This document shows, piece by piece, positions 46,019-54,250 of a DNA stretch of 64,000 nucleotides. Positions within the stretch are counted from its first letter, which is position 1, and each line of letters begins with the position of its first letter. A model generated the notes under the pieces. The model ran no database searches and was not told where the DNA came from. It was given only the letters and a program-made list of their open reading frames with translations. The stretch is from positions 1 through 64,000 of the forward strand of contig JADZDP010000077.1 of the NCBI GenBank assembly GCA_020850995.1. The letters run 5' to 3'. The position numbers and the translations under genes are program-made. The DNA comes from Deltaproteobacteria bacterium (lineage in GTDB: Bacteria; Myxococcota; UBA727; VGSZ01).

Positions 46019-46093
46019 CTAGAGTTCGCTTCATGACCCCGGACCGAGCGGGCGCGATGCACGCGACGGGCGGGGTTATGAAACGAACGCTAG
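46019..46093. repeat. Long hairpin downstream of recR, possibly related to the 57-base-core element
   Basis: Arms 46019-46040 and 46072-46093 match at 19 of 22 positions when one is reverse-complemented. The 31-base loop contains GCACGCGACG (46059-46068), a 10-mer also found in the cores of copies A and C of the dispersed element. The 3' arm includes the recR stop codon. It may terminate recR transcription or shield mglB from it; a shortened relative of the dispersed element is an inference. Confidence 0.6.
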
Positions 46094-46689
46094 AGGACCC
46101 GACGCAGCGACAGCGCCCGGCTGAGGGTCAGCCGGTCGGCGAGCTGCAGATCGCCACCCACGGGCACCCCCGACGCGATCCGGCTGACCTTGAGGCCCAG
46201 GGGAGCGAGCTGGCGTGAAAGGTAGAGCGCGGTGGCCTCGCCATCCACCGAGGGCGGCGTCGCCAGGATCACCTCGGTCACCGCGCGGTCGTCGCTGCCG
46301 AGGCGAGCGAGCAGCTGTTGCACGCGGATCTCCTCCGGCCCGACGCCGTCGAGCGGCGAGAGCGTACCGTGCAGCACGTGGTAGCGACCGCGCATCTCGC
46401 CGGTGGCCTCGATGGCCGCTTGGTCTTGGATAGACGCGACCACACACAAGAGCGTGTCGTCGCGGCGGAGATCGGCGCACACCGCGCAGGGCCCTTCGGT
46501 GGCGCACAGCAGGCAGCAGCGCGGGCACTCGTGGACGCGCTCGGCCACGTCGACCAGGGAGTGGGCCAGGGCGTGCATGAGCGCGCGATCCTGGCGCAAC
46601 AGGTGGTGCACCAAGCGCGTCGCGGTGCGCTCGCCGATGCCGGGCAGACGCGAGAGCTGGTGCACCAAGGTGCGGATGGGATCACTCAT
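46090..46689 (-). CDS. recR: Recombination protein RecR
   Basis: A 199-residue RecFOR-pathway protein that helps load RecA at gaps. The N-terminal HhH region has LSRLPGIGERTATRLVHHLL. The C4 zinc finger is CPRCCLLC and CAVCAD, with a spare Cys. The Toprim domain includes YHVLHGTLSPLDGVGPEEI and LATPPSVDGEATALYLSRQL. Length is standard. ybaB lies upstream on the same strand, the classical ybaB-recR order, but 195 bases away with a 161-base hairpin element between them. That spacing is unusual. Confidence 0.96.
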   Translation of the reverse strand: MSDPIRTLVHQLSRLPGIGERTATRLVHHLLRQDRALMHALAHSLVDVAERVHECPRCCLLCATEGPCAVCADLRRDDTLLCVVASIQDQAAIEATGEMRGRYHVLHGTLSPLDGVGPEEIRVQQLLARLGSDDRAVTEVILATPPSVDGEATALYLSRQLAPLGLKVSRIASGVPVGGDLQLADRLTLSRALSLRRVL

Positions 46690-46724
46690 GGTCAGGTCAC
46701 CGCGCGTCGGCGCGAGCGCGGCTT

Positions 46725-46885
46725 AGGGCCCGCGAATGGACAACTCAGTCGTCCTCGCGAGCGATCCATCGTCGCTGGCGGCGTCGCGTCCTCGGTCTGT
46801 GGCGACGGCCACGGCCCTGCGGGGCTCCTTGCCATCGACGCGCCTCGCTCGCGATCACCGATCGACTTGTCCATTCGCGGGCCCT
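46725..46885 (-). repeat. Copy B of the dispersed hairpin element, between ybaB and recR
   Basis: A perfect 19-bp inverted repeat (46725-46743 with 46867-46885), then a perfect 10-bp inner pair (46755-46764 with 46845-46854) and a further short pair (46771-46774 with 46836-46839), enclose the 57-base core (46777-46833). The core is read on the minus strand, the direction of ybaB and recR. The inner hairpin is GTGGC, loop CGTC, GCCAC. The outer arm ends on the first base of the ybaB stop codon. Arm sequences differ from copies A and C but still pair. Confidence 0.85.
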
Positions 46886-47199
46886 TAGAACATGCCGCCG
46901 GGCAAGCCAAGGTTGCCGGCCAGCGAGCGGGCGTGCTCCATGCGCGCCTCCTCGGCGCGCTGGATGGCCTGCGCCACCGCCGCGCGCACCAGGTCCTCGA
47001 GCAGCGACAGGTCGTTCGGATCCACGGCGGCCTTGTCGATGGACACGCGCTGCACCTCGAGCAGGCCGTTGAGGGTCACCTTGACCATGCCGCCACCGGC
47101 GTGCCCCTCGACCACCTTGCCCTTCAGCTCCGCTTGCATCTTCTCCTGCTGGCGCTGCGCCTCGCGCATCAGGTCTTGCAGCTTGCTTGGGTCGATCAT
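46885..47199 (-). CDS. ybaB: YbaB/EbfC nucleoid-associated protein
   Basis: A 104-residue DNA-binding protein: MIDPSKLQDLMREAQRQQEK at the start, GMVKVTLNGLLEVQRVSIDK in the core and LLEDLVRAAVAQAIQRAEEA in the last helix. ATG 47199 is the family start, and the frame extension upstream is noise over the divergent FHA gene. Standard partner of recR; dnaX is not adjacent. The stop codon abuts the copy B hairpin. Confidence 0.95.
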   Translation of the reverse strand: MIDPSKLQDLMREAQRQQEKMQAELKGKVVEGHAGGGMVKVTLNGLLEVQRVSIDKAAVDPNDLSLLEDLVRAAVAQAIQRAEEARMEHARSLAGNLGLPGGMF

Positions 47200-47272
47200 G
47201 GGATCCTCGTCGTGAAGGCGGCGCGGTGAGCGATGCGTTGCGCGTAGCAAGGCGCAGCCCACGTGCCAAGGC

Positions 47273-48112
47273 ATGCTCGGAAGGCAGTATGGTCTCCTGA
47301 TGGCGGCACCGCCGGTCCTGCTGCGCCCCGTGGGGTTCTGGTCGACGCGGCCCGGCGACGGGTTGCCCGACCCCGCCGGCTTGGTGTCGAAGAGCTGGGA
47401 GAAGAGCCGGCGCGGCCGCATCGCCGGGTACCTCAAGGGCGCTGCGGTCATCGACGAGGCTGACGAGCTCGCCGAGTGCCAGCTGTGTGGCGAGAGCTGC
47501 GGCTACCGCGAGCGCACCGACGGCGTATGGCGCTGGCCCGAGGGGCTCGCACACTACGTGCAGCAGCACGGCGTCAAGCTGCCGGCGGAGCTCGTGAAGC
47601 ACATGGCGCAGCACGACTTCTCGCCCCCGGCGCTCGACGTCCGCCTCCTCAAGGAGCAGCTCTCGCCCACCGATCCGCGCGCCACGGGCCTGATGTCGCA
47701 AAACGCCGTTGCTGCGGTGCTCGACGAGCTGATGACGGACCAGCGCAACCGCTCCACCACCGGCGATCGCCGGCGGCCGGGCGCCGCCTTCGATGACGTC
47801 ACCGACGCCATTCCCGTGCAGCGCGCCTGGCTCGCCACGGTGCAGGGGGTGCCCACCAAGCCCGCGCGCATCCAGTTCGACCGCGCCATCGTGCTCGGCC
47901 GCGATCGCACCTGCGACGTCGTGCTGCAGCACCAGAGCGTGTCGCGACGTCACGCGCGCCTGGTGCCGTGGCGGGATCGGGTGATTGTGCAAGACCTCGG
48001 CTCGTCGAACGGCGTGCGGTTCCGAGGCCAGGCATGCACGGGTCAGCTCGAGCTGAAGGACGGGGACGCCGTCGCGCTTGGGCAAGCGACCATCACCGTG
48101 AGCCGCGCGTGA
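47273..48112 (+). CDS. FHA-domain protein with an N-terminal CxxC module
   Basis: A 279-residue cytosolic protein. The N-terminal half carries a possible zinc site (CQLCGESCG, about 63-71) followed by WRWPEGLAHYVQQHGVKLP, an aromatic/His segment that looks like a conserved small domain. A flexible stretch follows, then an FHA domain (about 195-275) with LGRDRTCDVVLQ, SVSRRHARLV and DLGSSNGVRF, all phosphothreonine-binding features. Such proteins read Ser/Thr kinase signals, which are plentiful in myxobacteria; no kinase is nearby. An ATG at 47300 is an alternative start. Its TGA overlaps the GTG of uvrC (GTGA 48109-48112). Confidence 0.82.
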   Translation: MLGRQYGLLMAAPPVLLRPVGFWSTRPGDGLPDPAGLVSKSWEKSRRGRIAGYLKGAAVIDEADELAECQLCGESCGYRERTDGVWRWPEGLAHYVQQHGVKLPAELVKHMAQHDFSPPALDVRLLKEQLSPTDPRATGLMSQNAVAAVLDELMTDQRNRSTTGDRRRPGAAFDDVTDAIPVQRAWLATVQGVPTKPARIQFDRAIVLGRDRTCDVVLQHQSVSRRHARLVPWRDRVIVQDLGSSNGVRFRGQACTGQLELKDGDAVALGQATITVSRA

Positions 48113-50124
48113 CCACGGCGCCGCAGCACCCGGAGGGGCACCCCGAGAGCACCGAGCAGCGCGCCGCGCGCTTGGCCGATCGCGTGCGCACGCTGCCCAC
48201 CGAGCCCGGCTGCTATCTGATGCGCGGCCACGACGGCGCGATCTTCTACGTCGGCAAAGCCGCCAACCTGCGCGCGCGCGTGCGCAGCTACTTCTCGGGC
48301 AGCGACACGCGCCAGTTCGTGGAGTGGCTGGGCGAGCTCCTAGGCGACATCGACGTCGTCGTGGTGCGCAACGAGAAGGAGGCGCTCCTGCTCGAGCGCA
48401 CCCTGATCCGCCAGCACCAGCCGCGCTTCAACGTGTTGTTGCGCGACGACAAGAATTTCATCCACCTGCGCCTCGACCTGCGCGCCGCGCACCCCGATGC
48501 CCAGCTGCGCGCGCGCTTCCCGCGCGTGGAGGTGGTGCGCAACGCCACCGACGACGGCGCGCGCTACTTCGGGCCCTACCATTCGGCCACCGGCGCGCGG
48601 CAGGCGCTGCGCGTGCTCAACCGCTACTTTCAGCTGCGCACCTGCAAGGACGCGGTGCTCGAGAACCGCGCACGCCCCTGCCTGCAGCACCAGATCGGCC
48701 GCTGCCCTGCCCCGTGCGTGCGCGCGGTGCCGGACTATGGCGAGCGGCTCGCAGAGGCGGCGCTGTTCTTGAGCGGGCGGCGCCGCGAGCTCGAGCAGCG
48801 CCTGCGCGCGCGCATGCTCCAGCTGGCCGACGCCGAGGAGTTCGAGAGCGCGGCGCGCGTGCGGGATCAGCTCGCCGCCGTTGGCAGCACGCTCGACGAC
48901 CAGGCGGTGAGCGAGGTGGAGCGCCGCAAGGACGTCGACGTGCTGGCCGTCCAGCGCCAGGGTTCGCTGTTGGTCATCGCGCGCCTGGTGGTTCGCGACG
49001 GCCATTTGCTGGCGAGTGAGATCGAGAGCTTCGACAAGGCCGAGTTCCCCACCGAGGAGCTGCTGGCCAGCTTCGTGGCCCAGCTCTACCTGTCGTCCGA
49101 GCGCGAGACGCCGCCCGGCGATCTGCCAGACGAGATCCTCACCTCCATCGCCCTCGGCGACGACGCGGCCGCGCTGGAGGCGGCCCTCGCGGAGCGGGCG
49201 GGCCGCGCGCTCGCGCTGCGCGTGCCGCAGCGCGGCTACGGCCGTCGCTTGCTCGAGATCGCCGAGAAGAACGCGGCCGCCGCCGCCGCCGACGTGGTGC
49301 GCAAGGCCGACGTGCGCGAGCGCGGCGTGGCGTCGCTGCAACGGCTGCTGTCGCTGCCGCGGCCGCCGCGCGTCATCGAGTGCTTCGACGTCTCGCTGTT
49401 CCAGGGCACCGACGCCGTGGCCTCGCAGGTGTGCTTCGTCGACGGCGCGCCCGACAAGTCGCGCTACCGGCGCTACAACATCACCACCGTCGAGGGCACC
49501 GACGACTACGCCATGATGCACGAGGCGCTGGTGCGCCGCCTCAAGAAGGGGGCGCTGCCCGACCTGCTCCTGGTCGACGGCGGCAAGGGCCAACTCCAGG
49601 TAGCGCTGGCGGCGTGCAAGGACACGGGGACACCGGTGGGCGGCGCCGGGCTCTTGGTCGCGTCCATCGCCAAGGCGCGCACCTTCGGGGCGGGCGAGCA
49701 CCCCGACACCCCCCACGAAGAGCGTGAGCATGCCGACGCGGATCTGCAGATGAGCCCGGAGCGCGTGTTCTTGCCGGGCGTCAAGGATCCCTTCGTGCTG
49801 CGCGCGCACACGCCAGAGCGCTTCCTGGTGGAGCAGGTGCGCGACGAGGCGCACCGCTTCGCCATCACCGGGCACCGCGGCAAGCGCAAGCGGCGCACCT
49901 TGCGCTCGGCGCTCGACGACATCCGCGGCGTGGGCCCCAAGTCGCGCAAGGCGCTGCTGGCCGCCCTCGGCAGCGTCGAGGGCATCCGCCGCGCGTCGCA
50001 GGACGAGGTGGCGCGCGTGGTGGGCCCCGCCCTGGCCGCGCGCGTCAAGCACGCGCTGTCGTCGACGAGCTCGCCGACGGAGTCGCCGAGAGGGGCCCCC
50101 GTCAGTCCTGGCTCGTCCACTTGA
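48109..50124 (+). CDS. uvrC: Excinuclease ABC subunit C
   Basis: A 671-residue nuclease making the two incisions of nucleotide-excision repair. The GIY-YIG domain opens with PGCYLMRGHDGAIFYVGKAA. A UVR motif lies near 245-275 (LADAEEFESAARVRDQL), the RNase-H-like domain has ECFDVSLFQGTDAVAS and LLLVDGGKGQLQ, and the tandem HhH is at the end (LDDIRGVGPKSRKALLAALG). The GTG 48109 start overlaps the FHA stop. The last 23 bases overlap the convergent thioredoxin-fold gene. The C-terminal Ser/Pro tail is not conserved. Confidence 0.96.
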   Translation: MTTAPQHPEGHPESTEQRAARLADRVRTLPTEPGCYLMRGHDGAIFYVGKAANLRARVRSYFSGSDTRQFVEWLGELLGDIDVVVVRNEKEALLLERTLIRQHQPRFNVLLRDDKNFIHLRLDLRAAHPDAQLRARFPRVEVVRNATDDGARYFGPYHSATGARQALRVLNRYFQLRTCKDAVLENRARPCLQHQIGRCPAPCVRAVPDYGERLAEAALFLSGRRRELEQRLRARMLQLADAEEFESAARVRDQLAAVGSTLDDQAVSEVERRKDVDVLAVQRQGSLLVIARLVVRDGHLLASEIESFDKAEFPTEELLASFVAQLYLSSERETPPGDLPDEILTSIALGDDAAALEAALAERAGRALALRVPQRGYGRRLLEIAEKNAAAAAADVVRKADVRERGVASLQRLLSLPRPPRVIECFDVSLFQGTDAVASQVCFVDGAPDKSRYRRYNITTVEGTDDYAMMHEALVRRLKKGALPDLLLVDGGKGQLQVALAACKDTGTPVGGAGLLVASIAKARTFGAGEHPDTPHEEREHADADLQMSPERVFLPGVKDPFVLRAHTPERFLVEQVRDEAHRFAITGHRGKRKRRTLRSALDDIRGVGPKSRKALLAALGSVEGIRRASQDEVARVVGPALAARVKHALSSTSSPTESPRGAPVSPGSST

Positions 50125-50680
50125 TCGAACAGCCAAGCGACGGCTGCTGTGCCTCCGCCGGGCGCCGATCCGCCAACAGGGCGTCGATCGCTTCCTTGAG
50201 CTCGCGCCGCGTCACCTTGTCGGGCTCTTTCCAGTTGTCGTCGAGGCGACCGCGGTAGCGCAGCGCGCGGTCTTGGTCGTAGAGGAAGAAGTCGGGGGTG
50301 CAGACGGCGCCGAAGGCACGCGCCACCGATTGTGCTTCGTCGTGCAGGTAGGGGAAGGGCATGCGCTGCTCGCGCCAGCGCTCCGCCAGCCTGGGGCGCG
50401 CGTCGTCGGGGTAGGCGACCGCGTCGTTGGCGCAGATGGCGACCACCTGCAGCGCGCCCGTGGAGTACTCGCGTTGCAGCGCGATGATGCGGTCCTCGAC
50501 GGCGCGCGCATAGGGGCAATGGTTGCAGGTGAACACCACCAGCAGGCAGCGCGCGGCGGCGAAGTCGCGCAGCGCGTAGGTGCGATCGTCGACGCCGGGC
50601 AGGAGGAAGTCGGGGCACGGCTTGCCCAGATCCGGAGCGGGAGGAGAGACTGCCATGGCCCCTCGTGCCATGTTGGCCAA
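50102..50680 (-). CDS. Thioredoxin-fold redoxin, AhpC/TSA family
   Basis: A 192-residue protein with redox motif FTCNHCPYA (Cys-Asn-His-Cys, about 51-54) after the strand CLLVVF. It also has the peroxiredoxin-like VVAICANDAVAYPDDA and GAVCTPDFFLYDQD with the cis-Pro. These match the thioredoxin-family proteins of the CNHCPY type, often of unknown substrate. No signal peptide. ATGs at 50680, 50671 and 50656 are possible starts; the last has GAGGGG very close. Convergent overlap with uvrC, and divergent from metH, with 69 bases between. Confidence 0.85.
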   Translation of the reverse strand: MANMARGAMAVSPPAPDLGKPCPDFLLPGVDDRTYALRDFAAARCLLVVFTCNHCPYARAVEDRIIALQREYSTGALQVVAICANDAVAYPDDARPRLAERWREQRMPFPYLHDEAQSVARAFGAVCTPDFFLYDQDRALRYRGRLDDNWKEPDKVTRRELKEAIDALLADRRPAEAQQPSLGCSIKWTSQD

Positions 50681-50749
50681 CCCGCAACAACGCCGTTGCC
50701 CAGCGGCGCGCTCCGCTTGAGATTTCCTGACGAACGGTTAGCACCACCC

Positions 50750-53700
50750 ATGGCCCGCCCCCGCCTCACTGCCGACGACCTGCGTGATCTTCTGGCCACG
50801 CGCGTGGTGGTGTTCGACGGCGCCATGGGCACGCAATTGCAGGCGCGCGCGCTCGACGCTGCCGCGTTCGGCGGCGCGCAGTACCTCGGCTGCAACGAGG
50901 CGCTGTGCCTGCACAGCCCCGACGTGGTGCGCGCGATCCACGTCGCCTACCTCGAGGCCGGCGCCGACGTCGTTGAGACCAACACCTTCGGCGCCACGCC
51001 GCTGGTGCTGGCCGAGTACGGCCTGGGCGATCGCGCGCTCGAGATCAACCGCGTGGCCGCGCAGCTGGCATGCGAGGCCGCGGCCGGCTGCTCCGATCGG
51101 CCGCGACTGGTGGCCGGCTCCATGGGGCCCACCACGCGCTCGCTCTCGGTCACCGGTGGCATCAGCTTCGAGGAGCTGGCCGGGCACTACGCGGTGCAGG
51201 CCGAGGGCCTCCTCTTGGGCGGCGCCGACATGCTTCTGGTCGAGACCGCCATCGATACGCTCAACGTCAAGGCGGCGCTGGTTGGCATCGAGCGCGCCAC
51301 CGACAAGCTCGGCGTGGGCATCCCGCTGGTGCTCTCGTGCACCGTCGAACAGACCGGCACCATGCTGGCGGGCCAGACCGCCGAGGCCTTCCACGTCTCC
51401 GTCGAGCACGCCACGCACCTGAGCCGGGCGCGCGGCGGCGGCCTGGCCGCGGTGGGGCTCAACTGCGCCACCGGCCCCGAGGCCATGGCCGATCACGTGC
51501 GGGCGCTGGCCGCGCTCTCTCCCTTTGGCGTGCTGTGCATGCCGAACGCCGGTCTGCCCGACGAGCGCGGGCTGTACCGCGAGACGCCCGACAGCCTGGC
51601 CAGGAAGCTCGCGCGCTTCCTCGAGCACGGCTTCCTCAACGCCGTCGGCGGTTGCTGCGGCACCACGCCGGCACACATTCGCGCCATCGCCGAGATCGCG
51701 CGCTCCCACGCCCCGCGGGTACCGGTCAGCAGCCGGCGCTCTCGCGTCGCGGGGGTCGAGCTGGTCGACGTCGAAGAGGCGCGCCCGGTCATCGTGGGCG
51801 AGCGCACCAACGTCATCGGTAGCCGCGCGTTCAAGCGATTGATCGCCGCCAACCAGCTCGACGAGGCCGCTGAGATTGGCCGCAAGCAGGTGCGCGGTGG
51901 CGCCCACATCGTCGACGTGTGCCTGGCCGATCCCGATCGCGACGAGCGCGCCGACGCCGTGGCGTTCCTCGATCGGCTCACGCGCAAGGTGCGCGCGCCG
52001 CTGATGATCGACTCCACCGACGCCGCGGTCATCGAGGCGGCGCTGCAGCGCTGTCAGGGCAAGGCCGTGATCAATTCCATCAACCTCGAGGATGGGCTCG
52101 CGCGCTTCGAGCGGGTGGTGCCCCTGCTCAAGCGCTATGGCGGCGCCGTGGTGGTGGGCTGTATCGACGACGACCCCTTGCAGGGCATGGCCGTCACCGC
52201 CGAGCGCAAGCTGGCCGTGGCCGAGCGCAGCCACGCCCTGCTCGCGGGCATGGGCATCGCGGACGAGGACATCATCTTTGACGCGCTGGTGTTCCCCGTG
52301 GGTACCGGCGACGCCGCCTACGTGGGCGCTGCGCGCGCCACCATCGAGGGGGTCGCGGCCATCAAGGCGCGCCTGCCGCACTGCCGCACACTGCTCGGCA
52401 TCTCCAACGTGAGCTTTGGCCTCCCCGACGCTGGGCGCGAGGTGCTCAACACCGTGTTCCTGCACCGTTGCTTCAATGCCGGGCTCGACCTCGCCATCGT
52501 CAACGCCGAGAAGCTCGAGCGCGTCACGCACCTGCCGCCCGACGACGTGGCGCTGTGCGAGCGCCTGCTGGCAGCCACCGGCGCCGATTATCAGGCGGCG
52601 CTTGGCGCCTTCACCGATCACTTCAAGGACCGCCGCGACCGTCGCGCCACCACCGGTACCTCGGAGCGGGCGTCGCTGCCGCTCGACCAGCGCATCGCCG
52701 CCTGCGTCGTCGACGGCAGCCGCGAGGGGTTGGTCGCCGATCTCGACGAGGCGCTCGCGCAGCGCGCGCCGCTCGAGATCATCAACGGCCCGCTGCTCGC
52801 GGGCATGGCCGAGGTGGGGCGGCTGTTCGCGGCCAATCAGCTCATCGTCGCGGAGGTACTCCAGAGCGCCGAGGTGATGAAGGCCGCCGTCGCGCACCTC
52901 ACGCCACACCTGCGCGCCGGCGACGGGACCACCAAAGCGACCATGTTGTTGGCCACCGTGCGCGGCGACGTGCACGACATCGGCAAGAACCTGGTCGAGA
53001 TCATCTTCTCCACCAACGGCTACCGGGTCATCGACCTCGGCATCAAGGTGCCGCCAGCGGAGATTGTGCGCGCCGCACGTGAGCACCGTCCCGACTGCGT
53101 GGGGCTCTCGGGGCTGCTGGTCAAGAGCACCGCGGAGATGGTCGCCACCGCGGAGGAGCTGACCGCCGCCGGCATCGACGCGCCGCTCTTCGTTGGTGGC
53201 GCCGCATTGTCCGAGCGCTTCGCCACCACGCGCATCGCCGGCGCCCACGGCGCGCCGGTGCTGTACGCGCGCGACGCCATGGCGGGCCTGGCGCTGGCCA
53301 ACCGCTGGTTCGACCCGAGCAAGCGACTCGCGCTCGCGGCCGAGCTCGCCGAGAAGCGTCGCCGCGCGCTCGACGAGGCCGCGGGCGCGGCCGGCGCTGG
53401 GCCGGCCGCGGTCGCGGCGACCCCCGTCACCATCGTGCACGAGCGCGAGCCGCCTCCGCCTCCCGATACGCGCGCGCATGTCGTCGACCCGCTGCCACTC
53501 GAGGAGCTGTGGACGTGGATCAACCCGAAGATGCTCTACACGCGTCACCTGGGGCTCAAGGGTGACCTCGCCGCGCTCCTCGAGCAGGGCGACCAGCGCG
53601 CGCGCGAGCTGCATGCGGTGGTGCGCGCCGTGGAGGACGAGGTGCTGGCGCGCGACCTCTTGCGAGCGCGCGCCGTGTGGCGCTTCTTCCGCGCCGTCAG

Positions 53701-54250
53701 CGAGGGCGACGCCATGGTGCTGCAGGACGGCAGCGGCGGCGAGCTCGCGCGCTTCACCTTCCGTCGCCAGCCGGGCGGCGAACGGCGCTGCCTCGCCGAC
53801 CTGGTGCCGCCGCGCAGCTCCGGCCTCGCCGACCACGTGGCGCTGTTCGTCACCACCTGCCAGGGACGCGAGCGGCCGGTGCGCCAGCTCGTCGCCGAGC
53901 TCAAGGATCGTGGCGAGCTGCTGCGCTCCCACGTGCTCGCGTCTATCACCATCGAGACCGCCGAGGCCGCCGCTGAGTGGCTGCACGCGCGCCTGCGCAC
54001 GGCGTGGGGCATCGGCGATCCGCCGGGCCTCACACGCCAAGAGGCGTTCTCGGCGCGCTACCGGGGCCGGCGCTACAGCTTCGGCTACGCGGCCTGCCCC
54101 AACCTCGACGACCAGGCCACACTGTTCTCGCTGCTCGACGCGCGCGCGGCCATTGGGGTCTCGCTCACCGAGGGGATGATGATGGACCCCGAGGCCAGCG
54201 TGAGCGCCATGGTGTTCCACCACCCGCAGGCGAGCTACTTCGCCGCGTGA
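50750..54250 (+). CDS. metH: Cobalamin-dependent methionine synthase
   Basis: A 1166-residue four-module enzyme. The homocysteine domain has VVVFDGAMGTQLQ and the zinc cysteines in VGLNCATGP and VGGCCGTTP. The pterin domain has VGERTNVIGSRAFKRLI and MIDSTDAAVIEAAL. The cobalamin module has the histidine ligand motif GDVHDIGKNL and later GLSGLLVKSTAEM. The C-terminal AdoMet reactivation domain is present (about 905-1166, with RYSFGYAACPNLDDQ and SLTEGMMMDPEASVS). All expected parts are there; length is slightly under the E. coli enzyme. No cobalamin riboswitch fits the 69-base gap upstream. Confidence 0.96.
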   Translation: MARPRLTADDLRDLLATRVVVFDGAMGTQLQARALDAAAFGGAQYLGCNEALCLHSPDVVRAIHVAYLEAGADVVETNTFGATPLVLAEYGLGDRALEINRVAAQLACEAAAGCSDRPRLVAGSMGPTTRSLSVTGGISFEELAGHYAVQAEGLLLGGADMLLVETAIDTLNVKAALVGIERATDKLGVGIPLVLSCTVEQTGTMLAGQTAEAFHVSVEHATHLSRARGGGLAAVGLNCATGPEAMADHVRALAALSPFGVLCMPNAGLPDERGLYRETPDSLARKLARFLEHGFLNAVGGCCGTTPAHIRAIAEIARSHAPRVPVSSRRSRVAGVELVDVEEARPVIVGERTNVIGSRAFKRLIAANQLDEAAEIGRKQVRGGAHIVDVCLADPDRDERADAVAFLDRLTRKVRAPLMIDSTDAAVIEAALQRCQGKAVINSINLEDGLARFERVVPLLKRYGGAVVVGCIDDDPLQGMAVTAERKLAVAERSHALLAGMGIADEDIIFDALVFPVGTGDAAYVGAARATIEGVAAIKARLPHCRTLLGISNVSFGLPDAGREVLNTVFLHRCFNAGLDLAIVNAEKLERVTHLPPDDVALCERLLAATGADYQAALGAFTDHFKDRRDRRATTGTSERASLPLDQRIAACVVDGSREGLVADLDEALAQRAPLEIINGPLLAGMAEVGRLFAANQLIVAEVLQSAEVMKAAVAHLTPHLRAGDGTTKATMLLATVRGDVHDIGKNLVEIIFSTNGYRVIDLGIKVPPAEIVRAAREHRPDCVGLSGLLVKSTAEMVATAEELTAAGIDAPLFVGGAALSERFATTRIAGAHGAPVLYARDAMAGLALANRWFDPSKRLALAAELAEKRRRALDEAAGAAGAGPAAVAATPVTIVHEREPPPPPDTRAHVVDPLPLEELWTWINPKMLYTRHLGLKGDLAALLEQGDQRARELHAVVRAVEDEVLARDLLRARAVWRFFRAVSEGDAMVLQDGSGGELARFTFRRQPGGERRCLADLVPPRSSGLADHVALFVTTCQGRERPVRQLVAELKDRGELLRSHVLASITIETAEAAAEWLHARLRTAWGIGDPPGLTRQEAFSARYRGRRYSFGYAACPNLDDQATLFSLLDARAAIGVSLTEGMMMDPEASVSAMVFHHPQASYFAA

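Noticed and set aside
50681..50749. Possible cobalamin or SAM riboswitch upstream of metH
   Set aside because: Only 69 bases between divergent genes, and no B12-box or SAM-aptamer features visible.
50738..54223. Open frame of 1161 codons on the minus strand opposite metH
   Set aside because: Arg/His/Gly-rich, repetitive shadow of the metH frame; the plus strand carries all MetH motifs. The same applies to long antisense frames opposite uvrC, the TPR genes and ugd.
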